Below are positions 16,112 through 23,342 of a stretch of DNA of 33,410 nt, piece after piece. The stretch's first letter is position 1; each line of letters starts with the position of its first letter. The notes under the pieces are model-generated. The model ran no database searches, had not been told where the DNA came from, and saw only the letters and a list, made by a program, of their open reading frames with translations. Source of the DNA: Rhodospirillaceae bacterium (GTDB taxonomy: Bacteria; Pseudomonadota; Alphaproteobacteria; Bin65); assembly GCA_009840595.1 (NCBI GenBank), contig VXNK01000045.1, positions 1-33,410 of the forward strand, read 5' to 3'. Position numbers and translations under genes: made by a program.

Positions 16112-16501
16112 TCAGACGGTCTGCAGCCCGAGATGGGCCTCGATGACGTCGAAATCCCGGTCGGCATGGAGCAGGCGGTGGCCGTTCTCCAGGCAGAAGG
16201 TCGCGATCAGCATGTCGATCGTCTTGCGCACGGTCACGCCCCGCGCGCGCAGAGTGCGATAGTTGCGGGCGCCGGCGAGCGCGATCTCCCGCCCGACCAT
16301 CGGCGCGAAGTGCAGCGTGTCGAGGGCGTCGCGGGCGCGGCGGGCGTCGCGGCTGCTGCGAAAGCCTTGCAGCACCTCGCACAGGATGAGATCGCCGGTC
16401 AGCACCGGCTCGACGCCGAGAATATCGTCGAGCAGCGCGGTTTCCCGGGTCGCGGCGCCGTTGAAATAGTCGATCCAGACCGAGGAATCGACGACGATCA
16501 C
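16112..16501 (-). CDS. vapC: VapC-type PIN-domain ribonuclease toxin, second locus
   Basis: The 129-residue product is a complete PIN toxin. Acidic residues are Asp5 (MIVVDSSVWIDYFNG), Glu42 (LILCEVLQGF), Asp96 (VRKTIDMLIATF) and Asp114/Asp116 (LLHADRDFDVI). The start is GTG, overlapping the stop of its antitoxin in GTGA. It is unrelated in close sequence to the toxin at 13323, being of the VDSSVWIDYF subgroup. By family it cleaves RNA to arrest growth. The operon lies between two iteron-palindrome elements. Confidence 0.95.
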   Translation of the reverse strand: MIVVDSSVWIDYFNGAATRETALLDDILGVEPVLTGDLILCEVLQGFRSSRDARRARDALDTLHFAPMVGREIALAGARNYRTLRARGVTVRKTIDMLIATFCLENGHRLLHADRDFDVIEAHLGLQTV

Positions 16502-16692
16502 CGGTCCCGCCGCATGTCGTCGAGATTGCCGTCCCAGCGCAGCTTGCCGCGCAGGGCGCGCAGCCGGCCTTGCCGCCGCGTTCTCACCAGCAGGCGCAAC
16601 CCTTCCTCCACGGCGGCCTTCTTCGTCTTGCTGCCGCTCGCCTCCAGGGCTTCCGCCATCAGGTCGTCGTCGATGTCGATATTGGTGCGCAT
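16498..16692 (-). CDS. vapB: VapB-type antitoxin, second locus
   Basis: The 64-residue product begins MRTNIDIDDDLMAEALEASG and is a ribbon-helix-helix VapB. The beta-strand TNIDIDDDLM and helices through KKAAVEEGLRLLV bind DNA, and the basic tail LRGKLRWDGNLDDMR contacts the toxin. The frame stays open 35 codons further upstream, but MRTNIDI is where the family begins and the upstream part covers the operator. The stop overlaps the vapC GTG by four bases. Confidence 0.93.
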   Translation of the reverse strand: MRTNIDIDDDLMAEALEASGSKTKKAAVEEGLRLLVRTRRQGRLRALRGKLRWDGNLDDMRRDR

Positions 16693-16701
16693 GGCTGCTT
16701 T

Positions 16702-16730
16702 ATGTGTATCAATCGGAAAATTATACACAT
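16702..16730 (-). promoter_or_regulatory. Palindromic operator of the second vapBC
   Basis: ATGTGTAT and ATACACAT form perfect 8-bp arms around 13 AT-rich bases, starting 10 bp upstream of the vapB ATG. This position and symmetry suit VapB/VapBC autoregulation. Confidence 0.7.
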
Positions 16731-16768
16731 CGGTGACGCCGCCGGTCAACCTCCGGACTGCCGAAACA

Positions 16769-17104
16769 TGACATATCCTGACATCGCAATCCGTCATCCC
16801 GCCCGACCGGACCGGACCTTCATCCCGACCGACCGGACCGGACCTTCTTCCCGACCGAAGCGCCCCTCACCGTCATTCCGACCGAAGCGCCCCCCGCCGT
16901 CATTCCGACCGAGCGAAGCGAGTGGAGGAATCTCGGCTCGATTTCGACACCGGGAACCCCGGGTCCGGCGACGGGGTTCCTCCCCTTCGACTTCGCTCAG
17001 GGCAGGCTGCTTCGCGGACCGGCGTCCGCTCCGGCCGGAATGACGGGAAAGGGCGAACGGGACGGCGGTATGACAAATCCTGACGAATCATGACATATCC
17101 TGAC
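16769..17104. repeat. Iteron-palindrome element, copy 2 (expanded core)
   Basis: TGAC occurs at 16769 and 16779. Thirteen bases later CGTCAT opens the core (16792). The core closes with ATGACG (17040-17045), and TGAC recurs at 17071, 17081, 17091 and 17101. The right core end shares 23 bp with copy 1 (CCGCTCCGGCCGGAATGACG and on). The core here is about 240 bp longer, containing tandem repeats and words such as GAGCGAAGCGAGTGGAGG and CCTTCGACTTCGCTCAGGG, which resemble common intergenic repeats. Apart from the vapBC operator this fills the 16693-17160 gap. No gene was found in it. Confidence 0.75.
16805..16906. repeat. Nested tandem repeats inside copy 2
   Basis: Units of 22 and 26 bp begin GACCGGACCGGACCTTC or GACCGACCGGACCGG (16805-16852). 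Two 27-bp units follow (16853-16906), each starting GACCGAAGCGCCCC and ending CGTCATTCC. They look like slippage or recombination growth of a dispersed repeat. Confidence 0.6.
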
Positions 17105-17160
17105 GCCTCCGCTTCGTTCGCATCGCCGGGCCGCCGTCCGGCGGGCTGCCTCTGACCGTC

Positions 17161-18402
17161 ATGACCGAAGGCCCCGAAGTTCTCGTCATCGGCGCCGGGA
17201 TCGTCGGCGTCAGCGCCGCGCTGAACCTGCAGCGCCGCGGCCTGCGCGTGACGCTCGCCGACCGGCGGGCGCCGGGCGAGGGCGCCTCGTTCGGCAATGC
17301 CGGCATCCTGGTGCCGGGCGCCGTGACGCCGGTGCCCGTGCCGGGCCTGCTGGGCAAGGCCCCGGGCATGCTGCTGCGCGGCAAGGGCCCGCTGTTCCTG
17401 CGCTGGCCGTACCTGCCGGTCCTGCTGCCCTGGCTGGCCCGCTATCTCGCGAACGGGACCGACCGCAACGTCCGCCGGATCGCCGCCGCGCTGACGCCGA
17501 TCATCGGCGACAGCCTGGAGGAGCACCGGGCCCTGGCGCGCGGCACGCCGGCCGAAGCGCATATCCGGGCGCAACCCTATCTGTTCGCCTACCGGGACCG
17601 GGCGGCGTTCGATGCCGACGGCTACAGCTGGGCGATCCGGCGCGCCCAGGGCATCGGCTGGCGGGAGTATGAGGGCGACGGGGTCCGGGCGCTCGAGCCG
17701 TCCCTCGGGCCGGACTACCGCTTCATCGCCGCGCTGGAGGCGGGCCACGGCATGATCGACGGGCCGGGCGACTATGTGAAGGCGCTCGCCCGGAGCTTCG
17801 CCGCGGCCGGCGGCGACATCCTGGAGGCGGCGTTCACCGGCTTCGAACATGCCGGCGGCCGGGTCGAGGGCGTGCGGTTCGGCGACAGGACCGTCCGGGC
17901 CGAAACGATCCTGGTCGCCGCCGGCGCATGGTCCGCGCGGGTCCTCGGGCCGCTGGGCCTCAGGATCCCGCTGGAAAGCGAGCGCGGCTATCACGCGGAG
18001 CTATGGGAACCCGACGGCGGCCCCGCCCAGTGCGTCATGCTGAGCGACAGCAAGCTCGCGGTCACGCCGATGAGCGGCCGGGTCCGCTTCGCCGGGCTGG
18101 TCGAATTCGGCGGGCTGGACGCCGGGCCGCGCCGGGCGCCGCTGCGCGCGGTCCGGGCGGGCGCAAAGGCCTTTCCCGGCATGACCTGGCAGCGCGAGAC
18201 CGAGTGGCTGGGCCATCGCCCGGCGCCGGCCGACAGCATCCCCTATATCGGCGCCGTGCCGGCCCATCCCAACGTCTACACGGCGTTCGGACACCATCAT
18301 GTCGGCCTGACCGGCGGGGCGCGGACCGGCCGCCTGGTCGCGGATTTGATCGCGGGTGCGACACCGAATTTCGACATGACGCCCTATCGGGTGGATAGGT
18401 AG
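17161..18402 (+). CDS. FAD-dependent D-amino-acid dehydrogenase-like oxidoreductase
   Basis: The 413-residue product is a DAO/DadA-family flavoprotein. The N-terminal Rossmann motif VLVIGAGIVGVSAALNLQRRG binds FAD. GEGASFGNAGILVPGAV is the DadA-type second motif, and the C-terminal FGHHHVGLTGGARTGRLVADL closes the FAD site. Such enzymes oxidise D-amino acids or secondary amines to keto acids, passing electrons to quinones. Length fits DadA. It precedes dctP by only 55 bp on the same strand, so the TRAP transporter may import its substrate. The ribosome site is weak. The exact substrate is uncertain. Confidence 0.87.
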   Translation: MTEGPEVLVIGAGIVGVSAALNLQRRGLRVTLADRRAPGEGASFGNAGILVPGAVTPVPVPGLLGKAPGMLLRGKGPLFLRWPYLPVLLPWLARYLANGTDRNVRRIAAALTPIIGDSLEEHRALARGTPAEAHIRAQPYLFAYRDRAAFDADGYSWAIRRAQGIGWREYEGDGVRALEPSLGPDYRFIAALEAGHGMIDGPGDYVKALARSFAAAGGDILEAAFTGFEHAGGRVEGVRFGDRTVRAETILVAAGAWSARVLGPLGLRIPLESERGYHAELWEPDGGPAQCVMLSDSKLAVTPMSGRVRFAGLVEFGGLDAGPRRAPLRAVRAGAKAFPGMTWQRETEWLGHRPAPADSIPYIGAVPAHPNVYTAFGHHHVGLTGGARTGRLVADLIAGATPNFDMTPYRVDR

Positions 18403-18457
18403 GGCCGGCGGCCGGCGCGTTTTCCGGCCGCTTCGTATCGGGAAGGAGACCTCCACC

Positions 18458-19438
18458 ATGAACCCTGCTCTTCGCACGGCGCTGCTCGGCGCCTCTGCAC
18501 TCGTCCTGGCCGCGATCCCCGCCCAGGCCGCGAAATGGGATATGCCGCTGGCCTATTCGGCTTCGAACTACCATTCCAAGAACGCTGCGAAATTCGCCGA
18601 AGCGGTGAAGAAGAACAGCGGCGGCAAGATCGACATCGTGACCCATCCGGGCGGCTCCCTGTTCAAGGGCGGCGAGATCTTCCGCGCCATCCGGACCGGG
18701 CAGGCGCCGATCGGCGAGCGCCTGATTTCGGCGCTGGGCAACGAGAGCCCGCTCTTCGAGATCGACGCGCTGCCCTTCCTCGCCACCTCCTTCGCCGACG
18801 CGCTGAAGCTGCACAAGGCGTCGCTGCCGGTGCTCCAGAAGATCCTGGCGAAGAAGCGCGTGCGGATGCTCTACGCCGTGCCGTGGCCGCCGCAGGGCCT
18901 CTACAACAAGAAGCCGGTCAACACGGTCGCCGACATGAAGGGCGTCAAGTTCCGCGCGTACAACGCCGCGACGGCGCGCCTCGCGACCCTGATGGGCGCG
19001 ATTCCGACCAAGATCGAGGCGGCGGAGCTCTCGCAGGCGTTCGCCACGGGCGTCGCGGAATCGATGATCTCCTCCGGCTCGACCGGCTACGACCGGAAGA
19101 TCTGGGAGCATGTCAAATACTGGTACGACACCCAGGCCTGGCTGCCCAAGAACATGGTGATCGTCAACGCCAAGGCCTGGGACGGCCTGGACGACGCCGG
19201 CCGGGCCGCGATCGCCAAGGCGGCCGCTGCGGCCGAGAAAGCCGGTTGGGCGGAGGCGCAGCGGCTGGCCGACTGGTACAAGACCCAGCTCGCCAAGAAC
19301 GGCATGGAAGTCGGCCCGCCGAGCGCAGCGCTGGCCACGGAATTCCGCGCGCTGGGCAACACGATGATGCAGGAGTGGCTGAAGCGCGCCGGCGACGACG
19401 GCAAGGCCGTGATCGACGCCTACAAGGCGATGAACTAG
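18458..19438 (+). CDS. dctP: TRAP transporter periplasmic solute-binding protein, DctP type
   Basis: The 326-residue product carries a Sec signal (about 1-24, ending AIPAQA) and the DctP fold. Typical segments are GGSLFKGGEIFRAIRTGQ, LPFLATSFADALKLH, GVKFRAYNAATARLATLMGA (the region with the substrate-carboxylate Arg) and ELSQAFATGVAESMISSG. It captures an organic acid or amino acid in the periplasm and hands it to the DctQM membrane complex encoded downstream. The ATG has AAGGAG. It forms an operon with dctQ (66 bp away) and dctM, and perhaps with the FAD oxidase upstream. Confidence 0.94.
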   Translation: MNPALRTALLGASALVLAAIPAQAAKWDMPLAYSASNYHSKNAAKFAEAVKKNSGGKIDIVTHPGGSLFKGGEIFRAIRTGQAPIGERLISALGNESPLFEIDALPFLATSFADALKLHKASLPVLQKILAKKRVRMLYAVPWPPQGLYNKKPVNTVADMKGVKFRAYNAATARLATLMGAIPTKIEAAELSQAFATGVAESMISSGSTGYDRKIWEHVKYWYDTQAWLPKNMVIVNAKAWDGLDDAGRAAIAKAAAAAEKAGWAEAQRLADWYKTQLAKNGMEVGPPSAALATEFRALGNTMMQEWLKRAGDDGKAVIDAYKAMN

Positions 19439-19504
19439 CGCGCCGTCCGGGATAGCGGTGCCTGCGGCGATTTCGATCCGCCGCCGGCCCCGCGGCTTCC
19501 GCAG

Positions 19505-20107
19505 ATGGCCGGGATCGTCCTGGACTACGGGCCGCTGGCGGCGGTTCTCGCTGCCGCCGGCTTCGCCATGGCCGCCGCGCTGGCGCCGCCGGCGGGGCGG
19601 GCGGCGGCCGGCCTGTACCGGCTCTGCGGCGCCGTCGGGGCCGGATTCCTGGTCCTGATCGGCCTGCTGATCCTGCTGGAGATCGGCTCGCGGGCCGCCG
19701 CCGTCTATGTGCCCGGACTCAAGGCCTATGCCGGCTATTCGATGGCGGCCTCGGCCTTTTTCGCCTTTGCCTACACCTTCGGCCACCGGGCCCATATCCG
19801 CATGTCGGCGATCGTCGGCCGGCTGGCCGGGCGCGCCCGGCGCATCGCCGAAATCTGGTGCCTGGCCGCCTCCAGTTTCGTGACCGGCTTCGTCTGCTGG
19901 TACGCCGTGAAGCTGGTCGCCGTCTCCTGGGACCTGGAGGATGTCAGCGAGGGTACGGACCGGATGCTGCTGTGGATCCCGCAGACCGCGGTCGCCGTGG
20001 GCGCGACGGTGCTGTTCGTCTGCGTCCTGCACCGGTTCGTCGACGTGCTGCGCGGCGCCGACATCGGCGACCAGCGCAGCGCCGACGTCATGGCGACGGC
20101 GGAATAG
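19505..20107 (+). CDS. dctQ: TRAP transporter small membrane subunit, DctQ type
   Basis: The 200-residue product has about four or five hydrophobic helices, as DctQ proteins do: LAAVLAAAGFAMAAAL, GFLVLIGLLILLEIGSRA and the FAYTFGHRAHIRMSAIVGRL loop, which matches the DctQ family. It stabilises the large DctM subunit. It lies between dctP and dctM. The start is poorly marked by a ribosome site, so the first few residues are uncertain. The dctM start follows 11 bp after its stop. Confidence 0.9.
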   Translation: MAGIVLDYGPLAAVLAAAGFAMAAALAPPAGRAAAGLYRLCGAVGAGFLVLIGLLILLEIGSRAAAVYVPGLKAYAGYSMAASAFFAFAYTFGHRAHIRMSAIVGRLAGRARRIAEIWCLAASSFVTGFVCWYAVKLVAVSWDLEDVSEGTDRMLLWIPQTAVAVGATVLFVCVLHRFVDVLRGADIGDQRSADVMATAE

Positions 20108-20118
20108 GGCGGCCGGCA

Positions 20119-21438
20119 GTGGAGCATATTCTTGCCACCGCCGTGTTCCTCGGCGTGCTGCTGTTCCTGCTCGGCAGCGGGGTCTGGGTCGGCTTCTCGC
20201 TGATCGGCGTCGCCTTTACCGGCATGCTGCTGTTCGCGCCCGGCACCTTCGGCCAGATCGGCGACCGGATGATGACCGTGATCTGGTCCCATTCGGCGAG
20301 CTGGACGCTGACCGCCCTGCCGCTCTTCATCTGGATGGGCGAGATCCTGTTCCGGACCCGATTGTCCGAAGACCTGTTCAAGGGCCTGTCGCCCTGGATG
20401 AACCGGCTGCCCGGGCGGCTGCTCCACACCAACATCATCGGCTGCACGATCTTCGCCGCGATCTCCGGCTCGTCGGCGGCAACCGTGGCGACGGTCGGCA
20501 AGATGTCGATTCCCGAATTGCGGGCGCGCAAATATCCCGAAGACCTGGTGATCGGCACGCTTTCCGGCGCCGGCACGCTCGGCCTGCTGATCCCGCCGTC
20601 GATCATCCTGATCGTCTACGGCGTGACGGTGAACCAGTCGATTTCCAAGCTGTTCATCGCCGGCGTGGTGCCGGGCATCGTGCTGGCGAGCCTGTTCATG
20701 GCCTATGTGATCGGCTGGTCGCTGCTGCGGCCGGGCAGGATGCCGCCGGCCGAGCCGCGGCGGCCCTTCGGAGAGAAACTCGGCCAATCGCTCTACCTCA
20801 TCCCGGTCCTGCTGCTGATCGCCGGGGTGCTCGGCTCGATCTACGGCGGCATCGCCACGGCGACCGAGGCGGCGGTGTTCGGCGTCGCCGGGGCGCTCGG
20901 CCTGTCGGCGATCCAGGGTTCGCTGTCCCGGGAAACCTTCCGGGAATCGCTGCTGGGCGCCACCCGCACCTCCGCCATGATCGCGCTGATCCTGGCCGGC
21001 GCGGCCTTCCTGACCCTGGCGATGGGGTTTACCGGCCTGCCGCGCGGCCTGGCGTCCTGGATCGCCGGCTTCAACCTCAGCAAGTACGAGCTGATCCTGG
21101 CGCTGACGGTCTTCTACATTCTGCTCGGCTGTTTCCTCGACGGCATCTCGGCCGTCGTGCTGACCATGGCGATCGTCGAGCCGATGATCCTGCAGGCCGG
21201 CATCGACCTGATCTGGTTCGGCATCTTCCTCGTCGTCGTCGTCGAGATGGCGCAGATCACGCCGCCGATCGGCTTCAACCTGTTCGTGCTGCAGGGCATG
21301 ACCGGCCACAATATCGGCTATATCGCGAAGGTCTCGCTGCCCCTGTTCCTGGTCATGGTGTTCGCGGTCTTCCTGATCGTCGTCTTCCCCGACATCGTGA
21401 TGTTCCTGCCCGACAGCATGGCCGGGGCGGCCCGGTAG
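20119..21438 (+). CDS. dctM: TRAP transporter large permease, DctM type
   Basis: The 439-residue product is the ion-coupled permease of a TRAP system with about 12 helices. Family segments include ALPLFIWMGEILFRTRLSED, FAAISGSSAATVATVGKMSI, GTLGLLIPPSIILIVYGV, TATEAAVFGV and the C-terminal EMAQITPPIGFNLFVLQGM. GTG at 20119 is chosen as start, 11 bp after dctQ. The frame stays open further upstream only as a shadow of dctQ. Transport is usually Na+-driven. A GC-rich hairpin follows right after the stop. Confidence 0.95.
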   Translation: MEHILATAVFLGVLLFLLGSGVWVGFSLIGVAFTGMLLFAPGTFGQIGDRMMTVIWSHSASWTLTALPLFIWMGEILFRTRLSEDLFKGLSPWMNRLPGRLLHTNIIGCTIFAAISGSSAATVATVGKMSIPELRARKYPEDLVIGTLSGAGTLGLLIPPSIILIVYGVTVNQSISKLFIAGVVPGIVLASLFMAYVIGWSLLRPGRMPPAEPRRPFGEKLGQSLYLIPVLLLIAGVLGSIYGGIATATEAAVFGVAGALGLSAIQGSLSRETFRESLLGATRTSAMIALILAGAAFLTLAMGFTGLPRGLASWIAGFNLSKYELILALTVFYILLGCFLDGISAVVLTMAIVEPMILQAGIDLIWFGIFLVVVVEMAQITPPIGFNLFVLQGMTGHNIGYIAKVSLPLFLVMVFAVFLIVVFPDIVMFLPDSMAGAAR

Positions 21439-21440
21439 AT

Positions 21441-21461
21441 GCGGCGCACGAAACGCGCCGC
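21441..21461 (+). terminator. Hairpin after dctM
   Basis: GCGGCGC and GCGCCGC pair perfectly around seven bases, starting two bases after the dctM stop. There is no T-run, so termination may be partial or Rho-dependent. Confidence 0.4.
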
Positions 21462-21531
21462 GATTGACCGGATTTGCCGGGCTTCGTAAACCGGACTCCG
21501 ACCGTTAGGACAAAGCTTCAGAAGGCGCGCC

Positions 21532-22287
21532 ATGTCTCACACCCGATCCGTCATCGTTACAGGCGCCGGCTCCGGCATCGGCCGCGCGGTCGCCCTGGCG
21601 ATGCAGGCCGACGGCTACAATGTGGCGCTGGCCGGCCGGCGCGCCGACGAACTGGACAAGACGGCGGTGCAGGCGGCCGAGGGCGGCGGCCGGATGCTGG
21701 CGCTGCCGACGGACGTGACCGACGACGACCAGGTCGCCCGGCTGTTCGCGCGCACGGTCGAGGAATTCGGCCGGCTCGACGTGCTGTTCAACAATGCCGG
21801 CCGGGGCGCGCCGCAGGTGCCGATGGAGGAGCTGACGCCGCAGCAGTGGCGCGACGTGGTCGACCTGAACCTGACCGCCTGTTTCGTCTGCGCCCAGCAC
21901 GCGATCCGGATCATGAAGGCGCAGGAGCCGAAGGGCGGGCGGATCATCAACAACGGCTCGATTTCGGCCCACACGCCGCGGCCGTTCACCGCGCCCTACA
22001 CCGCGACCAAGCACGCGCTCACCGGCCTCACCAAGTCCATCGCGCTGGACGGCCGGCCCGACGACATCACGGCCTGCCAGATCGACATCGGCAACGCGGT
22101 GACCGGGATGACGAAGGTCATGGCCGAGGGGATATTGCAGGCGAACGGCGAAAAGATGGTCGAGCCGCGCATGGACGTCGAACATGTCGCGACGTCGGTC
22201 CTGCACATGGCCAACCTGCCGCTCGACGCCAACGCGCTCTTCATGACCGTCATGGCGACCAAGATGCCCCATATCGGCCGGGGCTGA
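21532..22287 (+). CDS. Short-chain dehydrogenase/reductase (SDR)
   Basis: The 251-residue product is a classical SDR that oxidises or reduces an alcohol/carbonyl with NAD(P). It has the cofactor motif [10 protein letters not shown] and NNAG in the fourth strand. Its catalytic set is Ser (NNGSISAH), Tyr and Lys (YTATKHAL). The GRRADE at the end of strand 2 suggests NADP preference, but this is only a hint. Length is normal. It lies about 90 bp after the TRAP operon on the same strand, and may process the imported compound. The specific substrate is unknown. Confidence 0.92.
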   Translation: MSHTRSVIVTGAGSGIGRAVALAMQADGYNVALAGRRADELDKTAVQAAEGGGRMLALPTDVTDDDQVARLFARTVEEFGRLDVLFNNAGRGAPQVPMEELTPQQWRDVVDLNLTACFVCAQHAIRIMKAQEPKGGRIINNGSISAHTPRPFTAPYTATKHALTGLTKSIALDGRPDDITACQIDIGNAVTGMTKVMAEGILQANGEKMVEPRMDVEHVATSVLHMANLPLDANALFMTVMATKMPHIGRG

Positions 22288-22348
22288 GGCGTCGACATCG
22301 GGCCGTCGGGAAGCGTATCGTCAACGGTCCATCCCTGGGGAGGAGACC

Positions 22349-23182
22349 ATGACTGGAATTCGATCCGCCGCTGCGGGTATCGCCGTTGCGGTTCTTGGGG
22401 TTTTGTTCGTATCCGCGCCAGCCGATGCCTGTTCGAACGACATGAAGCAGCGCGTCAAGGCGGCCGGCGGCTGCTTTGCAATCGATTTCGTCGGGAACAA
22501 GGAAATCGCCAAAGGCGAGCCGCTGGTCGTGTTCATTCACGGGGACAGGCAACCCGTGAACAGAGACAACAGTTACCACCGAGGGTATGCCTTCCTGTTT
22601 GCCGGCTTGAACGCCTATCGGATCAACGCCATTGCGATCGCCCGTCCGACCTATTCGGTACCCACGGGGAAAACCGTCGACGTACCGGGAAATCGCCGCA
22701 GGGACCAGTACATTCCCGGTGCGGTGGACGGCGTCGCTGACGCCTTGAAAGCGCTGAAGAAACATTACCGGCCTTCACGGCTGGTCCTGATCGGACATTC
22801 CGGCGGATCCATGATTTCAGGCATCCTGTTCGGGCGCCATCCGGGGATCGCCGACGGCGGGGTGCTAATCGCTTGGGGGTGCGATACTCCGACCTGGTGC
22901 CAATGGCGCATCGATTCCGCCGGCGGCGGAAGGCGGCACTGGCCGGAGAACCTTTCGGCCTGGGACTACATTCCGAAAATTCCGGCCGGTTCCGTGAAGG
23001 TTATCGCTATTACGGGAACCGCCGACAGGAACACGCTACCGAAGTTCGCCAGGCAGTGCGTCGATGCCATGAAGAAGCGCGGCATCGACGCCCGGCTCGA
23101 ACTGGCGGACGGCCTCGGGCATGGCTCGGTATTCCTGTCAGACAAAATCCTGGCCGCCGTCGAGGAACTCTTGAAACGATAG
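22349..23182 (+). CDS. Secreted alpha/beta hydrolase
   Basis: The 277-residue product starts with a Sec signal (about 1-27, ending SAPADA with a Cys after it; a lipoprotein is less likely as the lipobox is weak). The rest is an alpha/beta hydrolase: VVFIHGDRQP forms the oxyanion region, Ser151 is in IGHSGGSM, and Asp226 (TGTADRN) and His258 (GLGHGS) complete a triad. It has several Cys (28, 42, 178, 184, 237), suggesting periplasmic disulfides. GGGGAGGAG precedes the ATG. Base use is less GC-rich than its neighbours, a hint of separate origin. The substrate is unknown. Confidence 0.8.
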   Translation: MTGIRSAAAGIAVAVLGVLFVSAPADACSNDMKQRVKAAGGCFAIDFVGNKEIAKGEPLVVFIHGDRQPVNRDNSYHRGYAFLFAGLNAYRINAIAIARPTYSVPTGKTVDVPGNRRRDQYIPGAVDGVADALKALKKHYRPSRLVLIGHSGGSMISGILFGRHPGIADGGVLIAWGCDTPTWCQWRIDSAGGGRRHWPENLSAWDYIPKIPAGSVKVIAITGTADRNTLPKFARQCVDAMKKRGIDARLELADGLGHGSVFLSDKILAAVEELLKR

Positions 23183-23285
23183 CAGGGGAGAAGGCTATTC
23201 GGCAGGGAAAGAAGCCGTCTATTGTGGCTGGTTTGCGTAAAATCGGTGCGCCGACAAAATTGCAATTTGACGGTGCCGAATGGTT

Positions 23286-23318
23286 GCGAAAGAAAAGGGC
23301 GCCCCGAGCGGGGCGCCC
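23286..23318 (-). terminator. Intrinsic terminator of the binding-protein gene
   Basis: Arms GGGCGCCCC and GGGGCGCCC pair perfectly around a 4-base loop (23297-23318). On the minus strand TTTTCTTTC follows. It lies about 25 bp after the stop of the branched-chain type binding protein gene. Confidence 0.85.
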
Positions 23319-23342
23319 AGCATAGAGAGGTCGGATCGGGGA

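Noticed and set aside
15942-17104. An insertion sequence or CRISPR array explaining the repeated TGAC words
   Set aside because: No transposase frame, no long terminal inverted repeats and no spacer-repeat structure. The words are 10 bp apart, too short for CRISPR.
18062-20032. A 656-codon minus-strand frame opposite the FAD oxidase, dctP and dctQ
   Set aside because: It has no recognisable family and a biased composition (Arg, Gly, Asp, His), and the + strand genes are certain.
19858-20118. N-terminal extension of DctM through dctQ
   Set aside because: The extension is a shadow of dctQ. The GTG at 20119 gives normal length and begins with the first membrane helix.
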